From Alphaproteobacteria bacterium (GTDB lineage: Bacteria > Pseudomonadota > Alphaproteobacteria > BNTO01), in contig BNTO01000021.1 in NCBI GenBank assembly GCA_025996655.1, positions 1-9,322 of the forward strand: a DNA stretch of 9,322 bases. The letters run 5' to 3'. Below the pieces are notes generated by a model. It searched no databases. It was not told the origin of the DNA and was given only the letters and a program-made list of their open reading frames with translations. This document shows, in pieces, positions 7,044 through 9,322 of the stretch (the first letter of the stretch is position 1; each line of letters begins with the position of its first letter). The position numbers and the translations under genes are program-made.

Positions 7044-8924
7044 TTACAAAAGGGGGCGCGGGTCGTTTGTGTACAAATGAACCAGTCGCGCGTCGGCCGA
7101 GTCGGGAGGCACAAATTCCAAAATTTTGACGCGAATAAGAATGACCACTTCTGTTACCGAATCGTCCTTGTTGGCGCTCGAAAACGCCTCTTTCACAAAA
7201 GGAATCTCCCCTAGCACAGGGTGCTTATAGCGATTATTTCTGGAGCTCGTCTCCATCAACCCACCCAAAATGGCAACTTCGTTATCTTTAAGACGCAAAA
7301 CCGAATCAATTTCTTTGACTTCAATAATAGGAATTCTTGATTCGGGGAAGTCTTTGGCTTGAGTTTTGTCTGCTTTTTTAAGGGCCACGGCTATGGACGG
7401 GTCTACGACGTGGCCCACTTCACGTGAAAGGGTAGGGCGCAAAAATAAAATGACACTTTTCGTAGCAGGATCAATAGCCGGCTGTACCGACATCACCAAG
7501 CCTACAGGAACGGTTTGGATATCACTGCCGACCGAAATATCTTCGCGATCGGCCTTGTTAGAATAATGCGTATTATAATTCAATTTAAAATAGACTTGAT
7601 TTTTGGCAACTTTAAGAATCGCACTTTGGTTGTTCATAACGGTAAGCCGCGGACTTGAAAGCGTTTTTGTTGCGCCAAAGTGTTGAAGAGCTTGAATGAT
7701 GCCGGATAATCCTAACACTCCAAACTCTGCCGTGTATTGAAAAAATCCTTTAGGAATAGAGGAAGCGAGGGTGTTGGCACCTTCGCCAAAATGGCCCATC
7801 AAATTCCGTCCTCCATAAAAATGGGCGTCTTGATCTCCCGCCGAAGTAGCGTTTGCTGCAGTCGCAAGTGTCGTTGCAACGGCTCCAACCGCCGCTCCCG
7901 CCACAGGTGTAGCTGTGGTTCCTCCTCCTGTGGTGGCCGCTCCGGCCGCAGGTGCTGTTGTGGTCGTGGCGCTTGCCGTAGTCCCTCCCGTCGCGGGTGG
8001 TGTCGCCGTTCCCGTGCTCCCCTGCGCTTGTGAGAGGGGCGGATTTCTTAGGAAGTTCCAATCAATGCCGCTTTTGAAATTTTCGTTCAGATGGACCTCA
8101 ATCACTTTCGCTTCAATTAAAATTTGGCTGCTCACTGATTGCCTCAAAAGATCCAAATATTCCTTCACACAGTGATGTTGCTCGGACGTGCCAAAAACAG
8201 AAATAATGCCGGCTTGTTTGTGAATCGCAAAAGTATTTTTGGACGACATCTCTTCGGCTTCATCATTTTGCAACAACGTTTGCAGATTAACTTCGACCTC
8301 TTTCCAAAAATTATTTTCGCTGTTCATGCGAACGGACGTGTTGGAGCCGTTTTCGCCGGCGCCAAGCGCGGATGCTCCCGCGTCTCCTCCTAAAACGGAA
8401 TTGGCAAAAATGTCCGTGGCTGAAGAAATGCGATTTTCACTGGAACGCGTTAAATTGAGAAACTGGACATTGTAACTGCGGCGAAAAGGCTTGTCTTTTT
8501 CAAGGAAAAGTGTCCCGTTGGCTAAGCGATAGCGCAGTTTCGTTAAGCTGCAGATGTTTTCCAAAATATCAATAAACGGCTTGTTCACCTCGGAAAAACG
8601 AAGCGTTATAGGGGCGCTTTTTAAGGATTGATCAATCTGAATATTGATATCCATAAGGTTGGCGACGCGCTCCAAAATAATATCCAGCGGAACGGCTTCT
8701 GAAAAATTAATGGAGATAGGCCGCCTGAACGCTGCAGGAATGGGGCTTTGGGCGGTCAGGGGTGCAGCAGAGTCCCTGTGCGTTAGGGGCGCGGCCGGCG
8801 TTGTCAGCGTCGCAAAATCTTTTTCGCTGAGGTCGGGACCCAAAAGATTTTTCGCAAAATGTTGGCAACCTGTGAGGGCGAGGCTCAACGTTGCCCAAAG
8901 GCACAAATGGGAAAATTTGTACAC
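7044..8924 (-). CDS. MshL/PilN-type secretin, outer-membrane lipoprotein
   Basis: Proteins of this family form the multimeric outer-membrane channel of type IVb pili or type II secretion systems. The 626-residue product starts with a lipoprotein signal peptide, hydrophobic LWATLSLALTGC with lipobox LTGC and Cys20. A Pro/Ala-rich spacer follows, then an STN/N0-like domain (about 70-142, ISINFSEAVPLDIILERVA). Next comes a segment typical of MshL (about 148-260, including SYNVQFLNLTRS and SENNFWKEVEVNLQTLLQ). The C-terminal secretin core (about 265-605) includes ILIEAKVIEVHLNENFKSGI, VPVGLVMSVQPAID and HPVLGEIPFVKEAF. A 68-residue Ala/Thr/Gly-rich stretch (298-365) interrupts the start of the core. 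The GTG start is preceded by AAGGG at 8 nt. No in-frame ATG/GTG/TTG lies between it and the upstream TAA. No other pilus gene is in the window, so which machine it serves is open. MshL is the closest name; PilN or another T2SS-like secretin is possible. Confidence 0.88.
   Translation of the reverse strand: MYKFSHLCLWATLSLALTGCQHFAKNLLGPDLSEKDFATLTTPAAPLTHRDSAAPLTAQSPIPAAFRRPISINFSEAVPLDIILERVANLMDINIQIDQSLKSAPITLRFSEVNKPFIDILENICSLTKLRYRLANGTLFLEKDKPFRRSYNVQFLNLTRSSENRISSATDIFANSVLGGDAGASALGAGENGSNTSVRMNSENNFWKEVEVNLQTLLQNDEAEEMSSKNTFAIHKQAGIISVFGTSEQHHCVKEYLDLLRQSVSSQILIEAKVIEVHLNENFKSGIDWNFLRNPPLSQAQGSTGTATPPATGGTTASATTTTAPAAGAATTGGGTTATPVAGAAVGAVATTLATAANATSAGDQDAHFYGGRNLMGHFGEGANTLASSIPKGFFQYTAEFGVLGLSGIIQALQHFGATKTLSSPRLTVMNNQSAILKVAKNQVYFKLNYNTHYSNKADREDISVGSDIQTVPVGLVMSVQPAIDPATKSVILFLRPTLSREVGHVVDPSIAVALKKADKTQAKDFPESRIPIIEVKEIDSVLRLKDNEVAILGGLMETSSRNNRYKHPVLGEIPFVKEAFSSANKDDSVTEVVILIRVKILEFVPPDSADARLVHLYTNDPRPLL
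7830..8033 (-). repeat. Low-complexity Ala/Thr/Gly-rich segment in the secretin
   Basis: Codons 298-365 of the secretin encode a run made almost only of Ala, Thr, Gly, Ser, Pro and Val (for example TTASATTTTAPAAGAATTGG). It lies between the conserved VIEVHLNENFKSGIDWNFL strand and the GGRNLMGHF region. The reading frame is maintained through it. Such a segment is likely to form a flexible loop in the channel and to vary in length between strains. Confidence 0.8.
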
Positions 8925-8932
8925 TTTGCTGG

Positions 8933-8937
8933 CCCTT
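8933..8937 (-). promoter_or_regulatory. Ribosome binding site for the secretin GTG start
   Basis: AAGGG lies 8 nt upstream of GTG (8922-8924). GTG is the first usable start after the in-frame TAA, and it places a complete signal peptide at the N-terminus. Confidence 0.55.
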
Positions 8938-8958
8938 AAAGTCCTTTTTTTAACTGTA

Positions 8959-8988
8959 AAGATACAAAGGTTAAAAAAGGGTTAACAA
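8959..8988 (-). promoter_or_regulatory. Candidate promoter for the secretin gene
   Basis: On the minus strand TTGTTA (8983-8988) is followed after 18 nt by TATCTT (8959-8964). Both boxes are imperfect. Initiation near 8952 would leave a leader of about 27 nt. The -35 and spacer overlap the TTAA-N7-TTAA motif at 8971-8985, the arrangement seen at CtrA-activated promoters in Caulobacter, where CtrA binds over the -35. Confidence 0.35.
8971..8985. promoter_or_regulatory. CtrA-like box (TTAA-N7-TTAA) upstream of secretin
   Basis: TTAA (8971-8974), seven bases (AAAAGGG), TTAA (8982-8985). On the minus strand it reads TTAACCCTTTTTTAACC, so both halves also match the TTAACC half-site. TTAA-N7-TTAA is the established full CtrA binding consensus in alphaproteobacteria. 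Whether this organism encodes CtrA cannot be told from the window, and the DNA is AT-rich. Confidence 0.4.
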
Positions 8989-9290
8989 AACGTGAAGATG
9001 TCCAAAAGAGAAATCCGTACGTTGCGGTTGTTTCTATCAAAAAAACAAACCTTAACGGCAATTGCAGCGCCAATTTCTCCCCTAAAAGTCGCTCATCCTG
9101 AACGCCATTATCCATCCTGAAGTATTTTTTCTTTTTAATTAAATTTTAATACTTGAAACATACAATAAATATATTGAGCGCCGGATAATTTTTAGTAGAC
9201 CTCCTGTAAAAGCCCTTGATTCGTCATCTCTATAAAAAGGGTACAGTCTCCCCCTTTTCCTTTTTTTCCCTCAGCAGAATCCGTTTTTCC
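8989..9290. other. AT-rich intergenic region upstream of the secretin
   Basis: No gene is recognised. It contains a 9-bp direct repeat CATCCTGAA (9094-9102 and 9113-9121) and a very AT-rich tract (about 9121-9175) with the second TTAA-N7-TTAA motif. If the ATG at 9291 is a real start, this region holds divergent promoters, but I could not find a convincing -35/-10 pair pointing rightwards. Confidence 0.5.
9135..9149. promoter_or_regulatory. Second CtrA-like box (TTAA-N7-TTAA)
   Basis: TTAA (9135-9138), seven bases (TTAAATT), TTAA (9146-9149), with a further overlapping TTAA at 9139-9142. It lies 164 bp from the first box, inside an almost pure A/T tract, so chance is a serious alternative. 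Confidence 0.25.
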
Positions 9291-9322
9291 TATGGACGAT
9301 TCCAGCAATGATCTTGAACTTC
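9291..9322 (+). CDS. Possible start of a plus-strand gene, cut by window edge
   Basis: An ATG at 9291 opens a frame reading MDDSSNDLEL that runs off the end. The codons look ordinary, but only ten are visible, there is no clear Shine-Dalgarno sequence, and no family can be named. The opposite strand is also open here: 42 codons ending at TAA 9192-9194. Either strand, or neither, may carry the real gene. Confidence 0.2.

Noticed and set aside
7737..8175. Plus- and minus-frame ORFs over the Ala/Thr/Gly-rich part of the secretin (Cys/Ser/Arg- or Val-rich translations)
   Set aside because: Their composition is simply the low-complexity DNA read in other frames; the secretin frame is continuous and conserved on both sides.
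8936..9115. Minus-strand ORF of 59 codons (ATG 9115, TAA ending at 8936), just upstream of the secretin
   Set aside because: It has a hydrophobic middle and ends 11 bp before the secretin start, which looks operon-like. But it has no Shine-Dalgarno sequence at a usable distance, no recognisable family, and covers the candidate promoter and CtrA-like box. A chance ORF is more likely.

Overview
The window looks like a chromosomal segment of an alphaproteobacterium. IF-2 and NusA have alphaproteobacterial sequence features: a [14 protein letters not shown] start in IF-2, the DPVGACVGMRGSRVQAV motif in NusA, and paired C-terminal repeats in NusA. The moderate base composition, AT-rich intergenic DNA, scrambled housekeeping gene order and a decayed transposase would fit a host-associated lineage such as Holosporales. 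That placement is an inference and has not been tested.

Layout, left to right: (i) 1-818 holds no intact gene. It contains an N-terminal remnant of an ISAzo13-type transposase (175-603, minus) and a 120-bp stem-loop-like inverted repeat (677-796). (ii) 819-2582, minus, is a SulP-family anion transporter with a C-terminal STAS domain. (iii) 2636-5320, minus, is infB (translation initiation factor IF-2). (iv) 5350-6915, minus, is nusA, with a TTG start. (v) 7044-8924, minus, is a lipoprotein secretin of the MshL/PilN type (type IVb pilus or type II secretion outer-membrane channel), with a GTG start. (vi) 8925-9322 is an AT-rich upstream region with two TTAA-N7-TTAA motifs and possibly the start of a plus-strand gene at the right edge.

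All four intact genes run on the minus strand. nusA and infB are 29 bp apart and sulP follows infB by 53 bp, so they could form one transcription unit. A candidate sigma70-type promoter lies in the 128-bp gap before nusA, and another just before sulP. The secretin gene is probably a separate unit, with its own candidate promoter overlapping one TTAA-N7-TTAA box. The usual partners of the nusA-infB operon (rimP upstream, a ylxR-type gene between, rbfA downstream) are absent here. A pilus/secretion gene and an anion transporter flank the pair instead.

I see no CRISPR array, tRNA, rRNA or convincing previously undescribed multi-gene system. The points most worth a second look are the CtrA-like boxes upstream of the secretin, the inverted repeat after sulP, the low-complexity insert in the secretin, and the rearranged nusA-infB context.
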